Shown piece after piece: positions 27,598-38,064 of a stretch of 64,000 nucleotides of DNA. Source of the stretch: Flagellimonas flava (GTDB lineage: Bacteria; Bacteroidota; Bacteroidia; Flavobacteriales; Flavobacteriaceae); contig NZ_FQWL01000002.1 in the NCBI RefSeq assembly GCF_900129665.1, forward strand, positions 744,001-808,000, written 5' to 3'. The notes below the pieces were generated by a model that did not search any database, had not been told where the DNA came from, and worked only from the letters and a program-made list of their open reading frames with translations. The translations under genes were made by a program, and so were the position numbers. The stretch's first letter is position 1; every line of letters starts with the position of its first letter.

Positions 27598-30303
27598 ATG
27601 GATTTTTTCTATCGTTTGCCCTGTTTACATAGAAGCCTGTGTTTATTTGTTTGTTTCCATATTAGTTTCTCTTCCTTTTCTCAATCGTTTCAGGAAATAA
27701 GAGATGATATACCGGCACCAGAAAAAATATATCTCCAATTAAATTCAAGAGAGTATACATTCAACCAAATTATTTGGTTCAAAGCAATAGTCACAGACTC
27801 TAAGGACCATATTCCTACAAAACTTAGCGGTGCTCTGCATATTGATTTGATAAATCCGTTAGGGCAAATTATTGACAGTAAACTCCTAAAACTTAACGAA
27901 GGAATAGGTGCTGGAACCTTAGATGTTCCTGGTGATATGTCTGGGCGTTTTCTGATACGCGCATATACCGATTGGAATCAAAACTTTGGCGATGACCATA
28001 TTTATACTACATATGTAAACATTTATCCATTAAGAGAACAGTCAACAAGTGATTTGTTTGATGACCTAAAGATTACCAGAAGCCCAACGGGGAACTTGGA
28101 ATTATCCGGAAAATTGAATGTTGGGAAAAAGCATGAAATGGTTGCACATTTCAGTTGGAATTCGGGAAACGATTCAATTCTTCTAAATGGAAATAGCTCA
28201 AATACAATCAATCTGTCCTATGAAATTCCACAAAATACCCCATGGATACAGGTTGCCATTCAGGATATCAACGGTTTTACCAATAGCAAAACATTTGTAT
28301 TGAATGCTGCCTTTTTGGATCTTCAGTTTTTCCCGGAAAGCGGCAAGATGATTCAAGGCCATGTAAACAGAATTGGGTTTAAGGCTGTTGGGTTTGATGG
28401 AAAAGGCAAAAAAGTCAAGGGAGCAGTTTTTGATAATAACGGAAAGGAGGTCGCCCTTTTTGAAAGTAATACATTGGGCATGGGAACCCTTTCTTTACAT
28501 ACGGAGAACAACTTAACCTATCATGCAAAGGTTTTCTCAACGGAAAACGTTTATGGAACCATGGAATTTCCACTACCAGGAGCCTTCCAAGTCACCAGCA
28601 TCTTGTCTGTTAATCGGTTAAAAGACCGGGTTAGATTTGGAGTTATTTCTAATGAGCTCAATGATAGTATAGGAATCAAAGTAAGTTGTAGGGGAAAGGA
28701 TTATTATATGATCGAAGGTCTTTTGCAAAACAACAAACTAATTTCAGAACTTCCATTGAAAGACCTACCACACGGTATCGTTATTTTCAAATTGCTGGAT
28801 AAAGGAAACAAACCCATAGCGGAGCGACTTTTTTATAACGACTTAGCAAACGACTGGCTGGAGCTTGCTGTTAGCATGGATAAAAAGGGCTACAGTAAAA
28901 GGGACAAAACTGAATTGGACATTCGGGTCCTTGGAAACGGGATAGATTCCATCGATGTAAACATGTCAGTTCTTGTTTTAAACAAAGAAGAATGGAGGGA
29001 AGAGAACTATGGTACCATTCAATCGTACTTTTATCTGGAATCCGAAATAAGAGGTAATATTGAAAACCCTGGGTGGTATTTCAACCGAAAGAATCCGACG
29101 CGCTTACAGGACCTTGATGCATTACTATTGACCCAGGGATGGCGTAATTATAAGTATCCATCAAAAAGAAAAACAAAGCAATTTTTTTGGCCGCAAAAAG
29201 GACTTACCATCAGGGGAAAACTTACATCAACCCTATCCAACATAGGAAAAAATGAGAATAGGCAATTGAGTTTGGCCACTTTTGGGCAAAAGATGGCTTT
29301 CTATACATCAGGCATTGATAGCCTTGGGAATTTCTCGTTTCATCTGGAAGAAAGCTACGGGAAAGACATGAGGATATTGTTATATGCCGATGCTATCGAA
29401 AAAAGAAAAAAAAGCCAAAGACTAAGTATTGAGACAGTGCCCAAACCCAAAGTGGTTTATAATCAAGATTCGTTTGGCCAAAAAATAGATACGATTTCAA
29501 AAATTTTGCTTGGGAATCAACGCAAAAGACAAAGAATGGAAATGGTTTTCGATTCCTTATACGGTGTTACTCAGCTCGAAGAGGTTGTTGTTGAGGATGT
29601 TTGGCTAAACCCCCAACGACAGAAAATTTACAAAAGGCACGGTAAGCCCGATGTGATAATATCTGGAGACTCTCTTGTGAAGAAGGAGCAAAACTGGTCG
29701 CATGGGCTATACAGCATTCTGATGTTCAATTATCGCGGTGAGGTTATGATAGAGCAATTCTCGGATGGTTTTATGCTGCCAAATATTCCAGGAGGCCCCA
29801 CTTTGATAATGGTAGATGGAAAACTTTTGTCAAGAGAAGATTATAGACAAGCGGCCTATATGCCACCTAAAAACATTATGGATATCGAAATAATAAAATT
29901 TGCAAACTCCTTCAAGCATAGTTTTTTGGAGGTTTTTCCAGAAACGCACCCTATGAATTTGCCGCCAGCCGGTCATATTATTTCCATTACCACCAAGGGA
30001 AAAGTAGGAATCTATGCATCAGAAAGGGCAAAACCTGGAACCTTGGATACAACCATCCAAATCTTTTCCCCAGTAAAGGAATTTTATGCTCCCAAATACC
30101 TAAACCCGGTCGAGTCCAAAGAAGAAAAACCTGATTTGAGGTCATTGATTCATTGGAAGGCGGATTTGAAAACCGACCATAGCGGAAGGGCTACAGAAAG
30201 TTTTTATAATGGAGATGTTACCGGTGATTATATCATTGTAATTGAGGCCATCTCACAAAAGGGGGAAATAGGGTATCAACATCAAGTTTACACGATAGAA
30301 TAA
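27598..30303 (+). CDS. Large secreted protein with MG2-like N-terminus and TonB-plug-like C-terminus
   Basis: This 901-residue protein opens with a hydrophobic signal (cleavage probably near FSSFSQ, residue 29). Residues about 40-125 (EKIYLQLNSREYTFNQIIWF to SGRFLIRAYTDW) resemble the MG2 domain of alpha-2-macroglobulin-like proteins. The middle is a series of beta domains. Near residues 660-790, LEEVVVEDVW through PGGPTLIMVDGKLL to MDIEIIKF resembles the plug domain of TonB-dependent receptors, but no 22-strand barrel follows: the protein ends about 110 residues later. Such MG2/plug proteins are common and uncharacterised in Bacteroidota and are thought to sit at the outer membrane. It is convergent with the amidohydrolase gene with 9 bases between stops. 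Confidence 0.7.
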   Translation: MDFFYRLPCLHRSLCLFVCFHISFSSFSQSFQEIRDDIPAPEKIYLQLNSREYTFNQIIWFKAIVTDSKDHIPTKLSGALHIDLINPLGQIIDSKLLKLNEGIGAGTLDVPGDMSGRFLIRAYTDWNQNFGDDHIYTTYVNIYPLREQSTSDLFDDLKITRSPTGNLELSGKLNVGKKHEMVAHFSWNSGNDSILLNGNSSNTINLSYEIPQNTPWIQVAIQDINGFTNSKTFVLNAAFLDLQFFPESGKMIQGHVNRIGFKAVGFDGKGKKVKGAVFDNNGKEVALFESNTLGMGTLSLHTENNLTYHAKVFSTENVYGTMEFPLPGAFQVTSILSVNRLKDRVRFGVISNELNDSIGIKVSCRGKDYYMIEGLLQNNKLISELPLKDLPHGIVIFKLLDKGNKPIAERLFYNDLANDWLELAVSMDKKGYSKRDKTELDIRVLGNGIDSIDVNMSVLVLNKEEWREENYGTIQSYFYLESEIRGNIENPGWYFNRKNPTRLQDLDALLLTQGWRNYKYPSKRKTKQFFWPQKGLTIRGKLTSTLSNIGKNENRQLSLATFGQKMAFYTSGIDSLGNFSFHLEESYGKDMRILLYADAIEKRKKSQRLSIETVPKPKVVYNQDSFGQKIDTISKILLGNQRKRQRMEMVFDSLYGVTQLEEVVVEDVWLNPQRQKIYKRHGKPDVIISGDSLVKKEQNWSHGLYSILMFNYRGEVMIEQFSDGFMLPNIPGGPTLIMVDGKLLSREDYRQAAYMPPKNIMDIEIIKFANSFKHSFLEVFPETHPMNLPPAGHIISITTKGKVGIYASERAKPGTLDTTIQIFSPVKEFYAPKYLNPVESKEEKPDLRSLIHWKADLKTDHSGRATESFYNGDVTGDYIIVIEAISQKGEIGYQHQVYTIE

Positions 30304-30312
30304 GAATTTAAT

Positions 30313-32307
30313 CTATTTATAATGTCGAATTCCCAGCGCGGAATACAATTCTTTAGGACGGTAGACTTTCCCATTTTTAATTGTGAGTTCTACCCTGCGG
30401 ATATCACTAATATTTTCAGTGGGATTACCATCTATCAAGATAAAATCCGCTAGTTTTCCCTTTTCTATTGAACCTAATTGGTCATCCACACCTATTACTT
30501 CCGCGGATTTCAATGTAGCCAATTGTAATACCTCTTTTGCTGGTATTCCCGCTTTCACATAGTTTTCCAACTCCTTGTGAAGCGCAAACCCCGGCATGGC
30601 ATCGGTCCCTGGCAAGAGTGTCACCCCGCTTTCATGCAATTCCAAAAGAATATCCAACAACTTGGAAAAAGAATCTTTGTACTGCTGCTCCATACCATTG
30701 GGAATGGGTAGCCCCCCAGAAAAATAACTACGTTGAATCTGAATAGGTAGTCGGTCAAGGATGGCCTCAAACTGTGGGTCGGGTACACCGGCTTTTGTGG
30801 TAAACATCCCCTCAAAAATGGAAACTGTTGGATCAATTTCTATTTCTCTTTCTTTCAGGAGTTGGACAAAATCTTGGAATTCTTTTCCCTTTAAGTCCAA
30901 TGCATGTGCATGTTCGGCCACAGCGCTAAATCGCAATGGAGTGCGGGTATCAATGGTATCCGAAAGGAAATTGAGCACCAACATATTTACATGTTGAATC
31001 TCGTCAAACCCATCTTTAATGGCTTGTTCCGCCAACATATGCGCAGGGATATGCCCGCTTAATTTCAAACCCAGTGCATGGGCCTTTTCCGCTAGAGGCA
31101 TTACCCAATCTGGATCTATAGAGCTATACAGTTTGATTTGCTGATAACCATCTTTTTGGTAATCCTCAATAGCCTTTTTGCCTTCTTCAACAGTGGAAAT
31201 GGTAAGTCCAGGCCCGGCAAACGGTCCTTTTTGATCAATAAATCCAGCCAGCGTGACCACTCTAGGCCCGATATTGGTATTCGCATCAAATTGTTTTTTG
31301 ATTTCCAAAAGTTCTCTTGAATTGGCCATGTCCCTAACCGAGGTAACCCCAGCTGCCAGATGCAACAAGCCATCCTCCTTCTGAACATGACAATGATTAT
31401 CAAAAAGGCCGGGCATTAGCGTTTTATTGGCGCCATCAATAACTTGGGAGTTATCGGGAACCTTATCGCTTTCGCTTAATACGGCTACAATGGAGTTACC
31501 CTTGACCACAACGGTTTGGTTAGGCACAAGGTTCCCGGAATTCGAATCGAACAGATTAGTATTGCGTATAACCAAATTGGATGAAGGCACTTCCGTCAAT
31601 TCCTTGGCAAGAACTTCAAAATAAGCATCTTCTTTTTCTGTTTGAAAGGCCATGAGCTGGTCTATCATCGAGTTATGTTCACTTCCTATTACTGAAATCC
31701 AAGAGGAAATAGAAGCGAAAACCCGGTCATCTTGATCCAGCCAGAGGTAGGAAGGAACAAAACCAAACCCCGTAACGGCCACGAGCCTAAGTGGCACCCC
31801 ATCAATTTCAACGCTGTCGATATTAGAAATTCTTGCCGAACCACTGGGCAGCAAATCTACAGAGTGACCTTCCGAGGATAACATTTTGCGGATTAACAAT
31901 TCCCAATCTCCTAGAGTGCCATTTACACTTGAATAAAAAGCATTGGAATCTGCGGACACCTCTCCTCTCTCGGAGGTGCTTTTCCAGATAGCCATACCAT
32001 CATCATAGTGGAAAACTTCTGAAATGGTATCCTTTAAATAATTGACACCGGATACTTCCATTTGTTGGATCGCTCCATTTGTATTTAGTATGATTTTTTC
32101 CGTCAGCTCCGGCCCCCGACCCCTATCATTGAATGCATATGTAAACACATAATTACCATCCGAATCCAAACGACTTGAATGTTTTCCTGCCAGATTACCT
32201 TGAATGTAGACGTTGTAATCCTTGGCCGCATAGACTGTTCTGGCGGATTCTTGTTGGCAGGAAAACAAGAATAGCCCAATTGCAAAGACTAGAATATTTT
32301 TCATCAT
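30313..32307 (-). CDS. Amidohydrolase-family metal-dependent hydrolase, lipoprotein
   Basis: A 664-residue protein with lipobox LFSCQQ (cysteine near 17). An N-terminal domain of about 230 residues of unclear fold precedes an imidazolonepropionase-like amidohydrolase barrel. Metal ligands are visible as DNHCHV (HxH), SGHIP, IQHVNM and PGTDAMPG, and the C-terminal beta domain contains GSIEKGKLADFILIDGNP, typical of the family. The substrate cannot be told; related enzymes act on cyclic amides or dipeptides. Two ATGs in tandem (the second one codon later) are equally plausible starts. It is the last gene of holB-doxX-amidohydrolase, 30 bases after doxX. Confidence 0.85.
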   Translation of the reverse strand: MMKNILVFAIGLFLFSCQQESARTVYAAKDYNVYIQGNLAGKHSSRLDSDGNYVFTYAFNDRGRGPELTEKIILNTNGAIQQMEVSGVNYLKDTISEVFHYDDGMAIWKSTSERGEVSADSNAFYSSVNGTLGDWELLIRKMLSSEGHSVDLLPSGSARISNIDSVEIDGVPLRLVAVTGFGFVPSYLWLDQDDRVFASISSWISVIGSEHNSMIDQLMAFQTEKEDAYFEVLAKELTEVPSSNLVIRNTNLFDSNSGNLVPNQTVVVKGNSIVAVLSESDKVPDNSQVIDGANKTLMPGLFDNHCHVQKEDGLLHLAAGVTSVRDMANSRELLEIKKQFDANTNIGPRVVTLAGFIDQKGPFAGPGLTISTVEEGKKAIEDYQKDGYQQIKLYSSIDPDWVMPLAEKAHALGLKLSGHIPAHMLAEQAIKDGFDEIQHVNMLVLNFLSDTIDTRTPLRFSAVAEHAHALDLKGKEFQDFVQLLKEREIEIDPTVSIFEGMFTTKAGVPDPQFEAILDRLPIQIQRSYFSGGLPIPNGMEQQYKDSFSKLLDILLELHESGVTLLPGTDAMPGFALHKELENYVKAGIPAKEVLQLATLKSAEVIGVDDQLGSIEKGKLADFILIDGNPTENISDIRRVELTIKNGKVYRPKELYSALGIRHYK

Positions 32308-32337
32308 TTCGAACTTTATTACAGGATTATTTACCTT

Positions 32338-32733
32338 CTATTGAAGGATATAAATCAAAAAAACGGCCGGAATCAGATAGACCACTATGGTTCTGGCCCC
32401 CTCATAATCTTTAGCCAGCCTTTGCCCAAATAGAAGCAATAATAGGGTCACGGAAGAAAGCACAGCCCCGCAAAATGCCATGGAACTTTCACCTGAATAA
32501 AGAAATTCATAAATACCTATGGCACTCAAGACTCCGGAAGCCATTTCCATAAGTAACACTATTGCCAAAAGCAACGGAACTACACTCTTAAATAAGGTCT
32601 TGGAAAAATGCCCAGTGAGCCAACCAAGATTCCCTTTCCAATCCAAAATTTTGTCCAGGCCACTTTGTAAAAAGGTAATGGCGAGGAAAGCGAGTAAGAT
32701 AATTTGAGTCGCGTTCGATGTTATATGATCCAT
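32338..32733 (-). CDS. DoxX-family small membrane protein
   Basis: A 131-residue, four-helix membrane protein. Helix 1 carries LAFLAITFLQSGLDKILDW, matching the F-x-x-S/G-x-x-K signature of DoxX-like proteins. The other helices lie at about 48-70, 82-102 and 112-130. Function in this subfamily is unknown; relatives link to quinone or redox metabolism. It sits 12 bases after holB and 30 bases before the amidohydrolase, so it is probably co-transcribed. Confidence 0.75.
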   Translation of the reverse strand: MDHITSNATQIILLAFLAITFLQSGLDKILDWKGNLGWLTGHFSKTLFKSVVPLLLAIVLLMEMASGVLSAIGIYEFLYSGESSMAFCGAVLSSVTLLLLLFGQRLAKDYEGARTIVVYLIPAVFLIYILQ

Positions 32734-32745
32734 ATGTAATGATTT

Positions 32746-33897
32746 TTATGCCGCCTTGGCGTGCAGCAAACGGGTTAGTTTAATAGAGAGATCGGTAAAG
32801 ATAATTTTGGAGTTCCCATTTCGTTCCACATGGAAAATGGCGTTTTCCAGCTCGTTCACAATTTCCAAAATGTTGTTCTCATGAACAAAGGGAGCAAATT
32901 TTCCTAAGTCAAAACCTTCTATATGCATCTTCATATAGACCAGACTATCTGCTTTATAATTTAGCAAAAGAGCCTGCCGCATAATGGTAATGCAGTAATG
33001 CAAAAACTGTTTTTGAACTTCCCTGCCGGTTTTGGCCACCTCATCGCTCCACATAATCAATTCCTGCACCGCCGCTTTGTTGCCTTTTGCCTTAAAGGCG
33101 CTTCTCACCCACTGCACAAACCAACGTTCAAAAACCAAATCCTCCGAGTCTTTGTGCAATAGATCAAGTGCCTTATTAAAATTTCCATGAGCCTCCTGAG
33201 CAATCGAATTGGCTTCTGACTCTTTAACCCCTCGAGCTGACAAGGCTTGGGTAATTGCATTTTCGGCAAGCGGCGGAAAATGTAAAATTTGACACCGTGA
33301 CCGAATGGTGTTGATGATTTGTTCCTCCTCTTCGGCGATTAGGATGAGAACGGTTTTTTCTGGAGGTTCCTCAATCAGTTTCAGCAATTTATTGGAAGCG
33401 GAAATGTTCATTTTTTCCGCCATCCAAATCAATAGTATTTTGTAACCCCCTTCGTAGGATTTAAGGGATAGCTTCTTCACCACATCTTGGGCTTCATCAA
33501 CCCCAATTTGGCCTTGTTTTTTTTCAATTCCTATACTTCGGTACCAATCAAAAAGATTACCATAGGGTTGCTCCTTAACAAACTGTCGCCAATCCTCTAA
33601 ATAATGATCGCTAACAGCATGGGATTTTACCTTATCCGAATTGGAAACGGGAAACGCAAAATGAAGATCGGGATGGGTCAAGGAATTGCATTTGACATTG
33701 CAGGCTAGGTTATCCCCATCGTTTTCCCCTTCGGTGTTTTGGCAAAGCAGGTATTGGGCATAGGCAATTGCAGTGGGCAAGGTGCCAGACCCCTCAGGAC
33801 CTACAAAAAGCTGGGCATGCGCCACCCTTCCCGATTCCGCAGTGGTCACCAAGTGTTTTTTGATGTGGTCCAACCCCAAAATGTCCCTGAAAAGCAT
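32746..33897 (-). CDS. holB: DNA polymerase III subunit delta'
   Basis: A 383-residue clamp-loader subunit. It starts [16 protein letters not shown] and has an AAA+ core with [15 protein letters not shown]. The Walker A lysine is absent, as is normal for delta', which does not hydrolyse ATP. A reduced cysteine cluster (CQN...[12 protein letters not shown]) marks the zinc-binding insertion, and [16 protein letters not shown] plus TIRSRCQ are the sensor and arginine-finger region. A TATCTTTG -7 element ends only 4 bases before the ATG, suggesting a leaderless or near-leaderless transcript. It is divergent from pgk. Confidence 0.93.
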   Translation of the reverse strand: MLFRDILGLDHIKKHLVTTAESGRVAHAQLFVGPEGSGTLPTAIAYAQYLLCQNTEGENDGDNLACNVKCNSLTHPDLHFAFPVSNSDKVKSHAVSDHYLEDWRQFVKEQPYGNLFDWYRSIGIEKKQGQIGVDEAQDVVKKLSLKSYEGGYKILLIWMAEKMNISASNKLLKLIEEPPEKTVLILIAEEEEQIINTIRSRCQILHFPPLAENAITQALSARGVKESEANSIAQEAHGNFNKALDLLHKDSEDLVFERWFVQWVRSAFKAKGNKAAVQELIMWSDEVAKTGREVQKQFLHYCITIMRQALLLNYKADSLVYMKMHIEGFDLGKFAPFVHENNILEIVNELENAIFHVERNGNSKIIFTDLSIKLTRLLHAKAA

Positions 33898-33901
33898 AAT
33901 T

Positions 33902-33909
33902 CAAAGATA
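33902..33909 (-). promoter_or_regulatory. -7 element TATCTTTG for holB, very close to the start codon
   Basis: On the minus strand TATCTTTG is followed by AATT and then the ATG. With the usual distance from -7 element to +1, transcription would begin at or beside the start codon. Confidence 0.5.
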
Positions 33910-33999
33910 CATTTTTTAGGTTCCTGTAGGGATTTGCGGTTTTTTGTTGAAAGTTTAAAAATATGGCCTTTCCCCATGAATCAAGAAAGAGATAATCTT

Positions 34000-34007
34000 T
34001 ACATTTG
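34000..34007 (+). promoter_or_regulatory. -7 element TACATTTG for pgk
   Basis: Matches TANNTTTG, 22 bases before the pgk ATG, and supports the shorter pgk start over the longer in-frame one. No TTG at -33 spacing was seen. Confidence 0.45.
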
Positions 34008-34029
34008 GTCTCACCTTAAACCAGTTCAG

Positions 34030-35220
34030 ATGAAGACCATAGAAGATTATAATTTTGAGGATAAAAAAGCATTGATTCGAGTAGACTTCAATGTGCCATT
34101 GGATGGAGACTTTAACGTTACGGATACCAGTAGGATTGAAGCTGCCAAACCTACAATCCTTAAAGTTCTGGAAGATGGGGGTGCTGCAGTCTTAATGAGT
34201 CATTTGGGTAGGCCTAAGGGTAAGGCAAACCCGGATATGTCCTTGTCCCATATATGCGAAAAAGTCTCCGAAATTATTGGGGTTCAAATAAAGTTTGTTG
34301 GGGACTGCGTTGGTGACGAAGTGGATGCTGCGGTTGCCCAGTTGCAAAGCGGTGAAGTCCTGTTGTTGGAAAACCTGCGATTTTATGCCGAAGAAGAAAA
34401 AGGGGAAGAAGGTTTCGCAGAAGCTTTGTCCAAACACGGAGACGTATATATCAACGATGCTTTTGGAACTGCCCATAGGGCCCACGCTTCTACGACCATT
34501 GTGGCCAATTACTTTCCAGAAAATAAATGCTTTGGGTATTTGTTGGCGAAGGAAATCAAAGCCATAGAAAAAGTAATGCAAACAGGTGAAAAACCTGTTA
34601 CCGCAATTTTGGGTGGAGCAAAGGTTTCCTCCAAAATCACCATTATAGAAAACATCCTGGATAAGGTCGACAATTTGATTATTGGCGGAGGAATGACCTA
34701 TACTTTCGTGAAGGCCAAAGGAGGCAAGGTAGGGGATTCCATTTGTGAAGATGATAAAATGGAATTGGCCCTTGAAATTCTAAAGCAGGCTGATGCAAAA
34801 GGGGTAAAAGTACACTTGCCAGTAGATGTACTTGCCGCTGACGCTTTTGACAATAAAGCGAACACGCAATTTGTGGATGTTAATGAAATTCCGAATGGAT
34901 GGCAGGGCCTTGACGCTGGACCACAATCTCTAGAAAACTTCAAAGATGTGATTCTTGCTTCAAGAACTATTTTATGGAACGGCCCGGTCGGCGTTTTTGA
35001 AATGGAAAGTTTTGCCAAGGGGACCATTGCTATTGGGGATGCTATTGACGAAGCGACCAAAAATGGCGCTTTTTCCCTTGTTGGCGGCGGTGACTCCGTG
35101 GCAGCGGTGAAGCAATTTGGCTTTCAGGACAAGGTAAGTTACGTGTCTACCGGAGGGGGAGCCATGTTGGAAAGCCTGGAAGGCAGAACACTTCCTGGGA
35201 TAGCCGCAATATTGGGCTAA
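34030..35220 (+). CDS. pgk: Phosphoglycerate kinase
   Basis: A 396-residue cytoplasmic glycolytic enzyme converting 1,3-bisphosphoglycerate and ADP to 3-phosphoglycerate and ATP. The sequence has [10 protein letters not shown] near residue 18, SHLGRPKG near 57, [15 protein letters not shown] near 112 and the nucleotide-binding GGGDSVAAV and [13 protein letters not shown] at the C-terminus. The frame is open 97 codons further upstream, over the divergent holB gene. I choose the ATG giving [20 protein letters not shown] because this is the family start, has normal PGK length and follows the promoter element. Confidence 0.97.
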   Translation: MKTIEDYNFEDKKALIRVDFNVPLDGDFNVTDTSRIEAAKPTILKVLEDGGAAVLMSHLGRPKGKANPDMSLSHICEKVSEIIGVQIKFVGDCVGDEVDAAVAQLQSGEVLLLENLRFYAEEEKGEEGFAEALSKHGDVYINDAFGTAHRAHASTTIVANYFPENKCFGYLLAKEIKAIEKVMQTGEKPVTAILGGAKVSSKITIIENILDKVDNLIIGGGMTYTFVKAKGGKVGDSICEDDKMELALEILKQADAKGVKVHLPVDVLAADAFDNKANTQFVDVNEIPNGWQGLDAGPQSLENFKDVILASRTILWNGPVGVFEMESFAKGTIAIGDAIDEATKNGAFSLVGGGDSVAAVKQFGFQDKVSYVSTGGGAMLESLEGRTLPGIAAILG

Positions 35221-35338
35221 CATCCACGTTATGAAATAATAGGGAAGCCCTTTATTAACATAGGTTTTGGGCCGAAAACTTTAATATTTCGGAAAAAAAC
35301 CCCATTTTCGTTTGCCCCAAAATCAAACCAAGCCCAAA

Positions 35339-36976
35339 ATGAACCAAATTATCAAAACAGCTGCATGCGCAGCGCTGCTCTTTTCGGCTCCTTTAATGTA
35401 TGGACAGGAGCAGGATTCCGTTGGGGTGAACCAACCCAAGATTGCCACAAAAGGCATAGAGGCGACCACCCAAATTTCCGATTCTTCCACTTCAAAAATG
35501 GTGGATTTAAAGATTCCCAAAAAAACTATTGATGGAAATGCTGTTTCTCTAGGTTCAGCTGGAGATAAAGGTTTTTTGCTCAAGGATATGGAAGAGGCAA
35601 GAAATTACGATAGCCTCTGGTTGAAGGAACTACACCAAAGTGCGCAACTTTTTAGTGAGATGTTATTGGAGGTTCAGAATCCCGATGCCGAAGAAATAAC
35701 CATGGTAGATTTGCCAACAGATACACTTAAGGCACGTTTGGCGGTTTTGAATGAAAAGACCCCGTTCAATATTTCGTACAACTCCTCACTGGAAAGTGTG
35801 ATCAAGTCTTTTTTGACAAGAAAGAAGGACTTAATGCAACGCATGTTGACGGCAAGTCAGTTTTACTTTCCTTTATTTGAACAAGAGCTGGACAATCAGG
35901 ACATTCCGTTGGAGATTAAATATCTGGCGATTGTTGAGTCGGCATTGAACCCTAGGGCTAGATCCCGAGTGGGGGCTAAGGGGCTGTGGCAATTTATGTA
36001 CGGTACGGGAAAAATGTACGGACTCAAAGTGAGCAGTTATGTGGATGAAAGACACGACCCTATTTTGGCCACCAAGGCCGCCAGCAAATATTTATCCAAG
36101 TTGCATGACATTTTTGATGATTGGGATTTGGCACTGGCCGCGTACAACTCAGGTCCTGGGAATGTGAACAAAGCGATAAGACGTTCAGGGGGCTATAAGA
36201 ACTATTGGAATATCAGAAGAAATCTTCCACGTGAAACCGCGGGATATCTACCAGCTTTTTTGGCCACTATGTATATTTTCGAATATGCGGAAGAGCACGG
36301 ACTACAATACAAAAAAGCGGAACGACCTTACTTTGAAACCGATACGGTCCATGTGAAAAACCTGATAACGTTCGATCAAATTTCCAAGCTTGTGGATATC
36401 AGTGTTGAGGAATTGGAAATGCTGAACCCGGCCTATAAGCTGAACATCATTCCAAAAGTAAAAGGTAAGAATTACGCATTACGGTTGCCGGTTACCAAGA
36501 TCGGCAAGTTCGTGAGCAATGAGGAAGCCATTTATGCCTTTGCAAAAAAGGAACTGGATTCTTTGGAAAAGCCTCTACCCCAATTTGTGGAGACCAAAAA
36601 TCAGATTCGCTATAAAGTACGAAGCGGAGATTATCTTGGTAGGATTGCTGAACGCTACGGCGTTGGTGTAAGCCAAATTAAAAGATGGAACGGACTTCGC
36701 AGTAATAATTTGAGGGTTGGCCAGCGCTTGACCATATTTCCCAGAAAACCCTATGCCCCTAAAAAAACAGTTGCCCAAACAAAGACGTCAAAGTCGGCTT
36801 CTGGTGCCCTGGCTGCAGGCTCCAAAGTGCACACGGTGCAGGAAGGGGATTCCTTATGGACAATTTCCAGAAAATATCCTGGAGTTAGTATCGAAAATTT
36901 ACGAGAATGGAACGGTCTTAGTGGTAATAACCTAAAACCGGGCACAAAGCTTAAATTGTGCGATTGTTCTTCGTAA
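35339..36976 (+). CDS. MltD-like lytic murein transglycosylase with two LysM domains
   Basis: A 545-residue exported enzyme that cleaves the glycan strands of peptidoglycan. A signal peptide (MNQIIKTAACAALLFSAPLM, cleavage near YGQ) leads to an SLT domain at about 190-330 with the catalytic glutamate in AIVESALNP (about residue 200), GLWQFMYGTG and LAAYNSGPGNV. LysM modules lie at about 422-467 and 495-540. I use the ATG of MNQII rather than the TTG 9 codons upstream because the signal peptide begins there. DUF4837 follows after 12 bases, suggesting an operon. Confidence 0.93.
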   Translation: MNQIIKTAACAALLFSAPLMYGQEQDSVGVNQPKIATKGIEATTQISDSSTSKMVDLKIPKKTIDGNAVSLGSAGDKGFLLKDMEEARNYDSLWLKELHQSAQLFSEMLLEVQNPDAEEITMVDLPTDTLKARLAVLNEKTPFNISYNSSLESVIKSFLTRKKDLMQRMLTASQFYFPLFEQELDNQDIPLEIKYLAIVESALNPRARSRVGAKGLWQFMYGTGKMYGLKVSSYVDERHDPILATKAASKYLSKLHDIFDDWDLALAAYNSGPGNVNKAIRRSGGYKNYWNIRRNLPRETAGYLPAFLATMYIFEYAEEHGLQYKKAERPYFETDTVHVKNLITFDQISKLVDISVEELEMLNPAYKLNIIPKVKGKNYALRLPVTKIGKFVSNEEAIYAFAKKELDSLEKPLPQFVETKNQIRYKVRSGDYLGRIAERYGVGVSQIKRWNGLRSNNLRVGQRLTIFPRKPYAPKKTVAQTKTSKSASGALAAGSKVHTVQEGDSLWTISRKYPGVSIENLREWNGLSGNNLKPGTKLKLCDCSS

Positions 36977-36988
36977 ATTTAGATCAAG

Positions 36989-37978
36989 ATGAAAAAAACT
37001 GGAACACTATGGATTGCCATCATCGCTATGGCTATTGTATCATGTAAAGACTCTGGACCAAAGAAACGGTTTCTTCCACCGTCCACTGGGGGTATTAATT
37101 CTCTTATGGTGGTCATGGACACGGAATTGTGGAAGGGAGGAATTGGTGATAAGATTCGAGAACATTTTGCGGCGCCGGTGCTGGGCCTTCCCCAGGGCGA
37201 GCCGAAATTTTCCATTACCCAAATTCCCCCGCAGGTTTTCAAAGGGGCTACTGCCTATTCAAGATCAGTGCTTTATGTGGAACAGGACTCGACTTCCTTG
37301 GCTCATATAAAGACCAACGTTTATGCCAAACCCCAAAAGGTGGCTGTTGTCAAAGGAGAGACGTACAATGATTTGGCGGGCAATTTGGATTCCATAGCCG
37401 GGATGGCCATAGCAGCTTTTAAAAAGGTTGAGATTGGAGAGGCGCAAAAACGGTTTACCCGTTCGCTAACCAAGGAAACTGCTTTTAAGGACGAATTTGG
37501 TATCAACCTTAAAATACCGTCCCTTTATAAATTAGGGAAGCACGAAAAGAACTTCGTTTGGATGGACATTCAGATTCCCAAAGGGACCATGAACATACTT
37601 GCTTATGAAATGCCATGGGACAGTTTTTCCACGGACTCCACCTTTGTGAAAGACATCATTAAAATGAGGGATTCCATTGGAAAAAAATATGTTCCGGGCC
37701 CATATGATGGAACTTATATGATTACCGAAAAAGCCTTTGCGCCCTATGTTTTTCCAGCGCAGATTGGTGGAAAAAAAGCGGCAGAAGCAAGAGGAATATG
37801 GGAAATTCAGGGTTATCCTATGGCAGGCCCATTTATAACCTATATCATCAATGACAAGGAGCACGACCGTAAGTTGGTGTTGGAAGGATTTACCTTTGCC
37901 CCCTCCGAAGAAAAGCGGGACTATATGTTTGAACTTGAGGCCATTTTAAAGACCATCACGTTCGAAGAAGGACCGTAG
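36989..37978 (+). CDS. DUF4837-family lipoprotein
   Basis: A 329-residue lipoprotein (lipobox AIVSC, cysteine 19) with SGPKKRFLPPSTGGINSLMVVMD just after, which is typical of the family. The rest is alpha/beta with LPQGEPKFSITQIPPQVF and the C-terminal REARGIWEIQGYPMAGPF-like segment. Function is unknown. It lies 12 bases after a MltD-like transglycosylase and is closed by a clear terminator, so an envelope or cell-wall role is reasonable but inferred from context only. Confidence 0.85.
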   Translation: MKKTGTLWIAIIAMAIVSCKDSGPKKRFLPPSTGGINSLMVVMDTELWKGGIGDKIREHFAAPVLGLPQGEPKFSITQIPPQVFKGATAYSRSVLYVEQDSTSLAHIKTNVYAKPQKVAVVKGETYNDLAGNLDSIAGMAIAAFKKVEIGEAQKRFTRSLTKETAFKDEFGINLKIPSLYKLGKHEKNFVWMDIQIPKGTMNILAYEMPWDSFSTDSTFVKDIIKMRDSIGKKYVPGPYDGTYMITEKAFAPYVFPAQIGGKKAAEARGIWEIQGYPMAGPFITYIINDKEHDRKLVLEGFTFAPSEEKRDYMFELEAILKTITFEEGP

Positions 37979-37998
37979 AAGTAAAGAAACAAAAACAG

Positions 37999-38037
37999 AA
38001 AAGCCCAGAATGCCAGTAGAGCAAACTGGGCTTTTTT
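37999..38037 (+). terminator. Intrinsic terminator after the DUF4837 gene
   Basis: AAAAGCCCAG pairs with CTGGGCTTTT around a 17-base loop, followed by a T-tract. It ends the transglycosylase-DUF4837 unit and, because of the A-tract on its left side, may also act on leftward transcripts from the small membrane-protein gene. Confidence 0.8.
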
Positions 38038-38064
38038 GTTCTTCAAATGCTTAAAAAATATTTT

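Noticed and set aside
33739..34029. 97-codon N-terminal extension of phosphoglycerate kinase
   Set aside because: It lies over the divergent holB gene and promoter, and PGK normally starts at the chosen ATG.
36223..36238. Third parS-like word TCTTCCACGTGAAACC
   Set aside because: Two mismatches to the palindrome, and it encodes the conserved LPRET segment of the transglycosylase, which explains the sequence.
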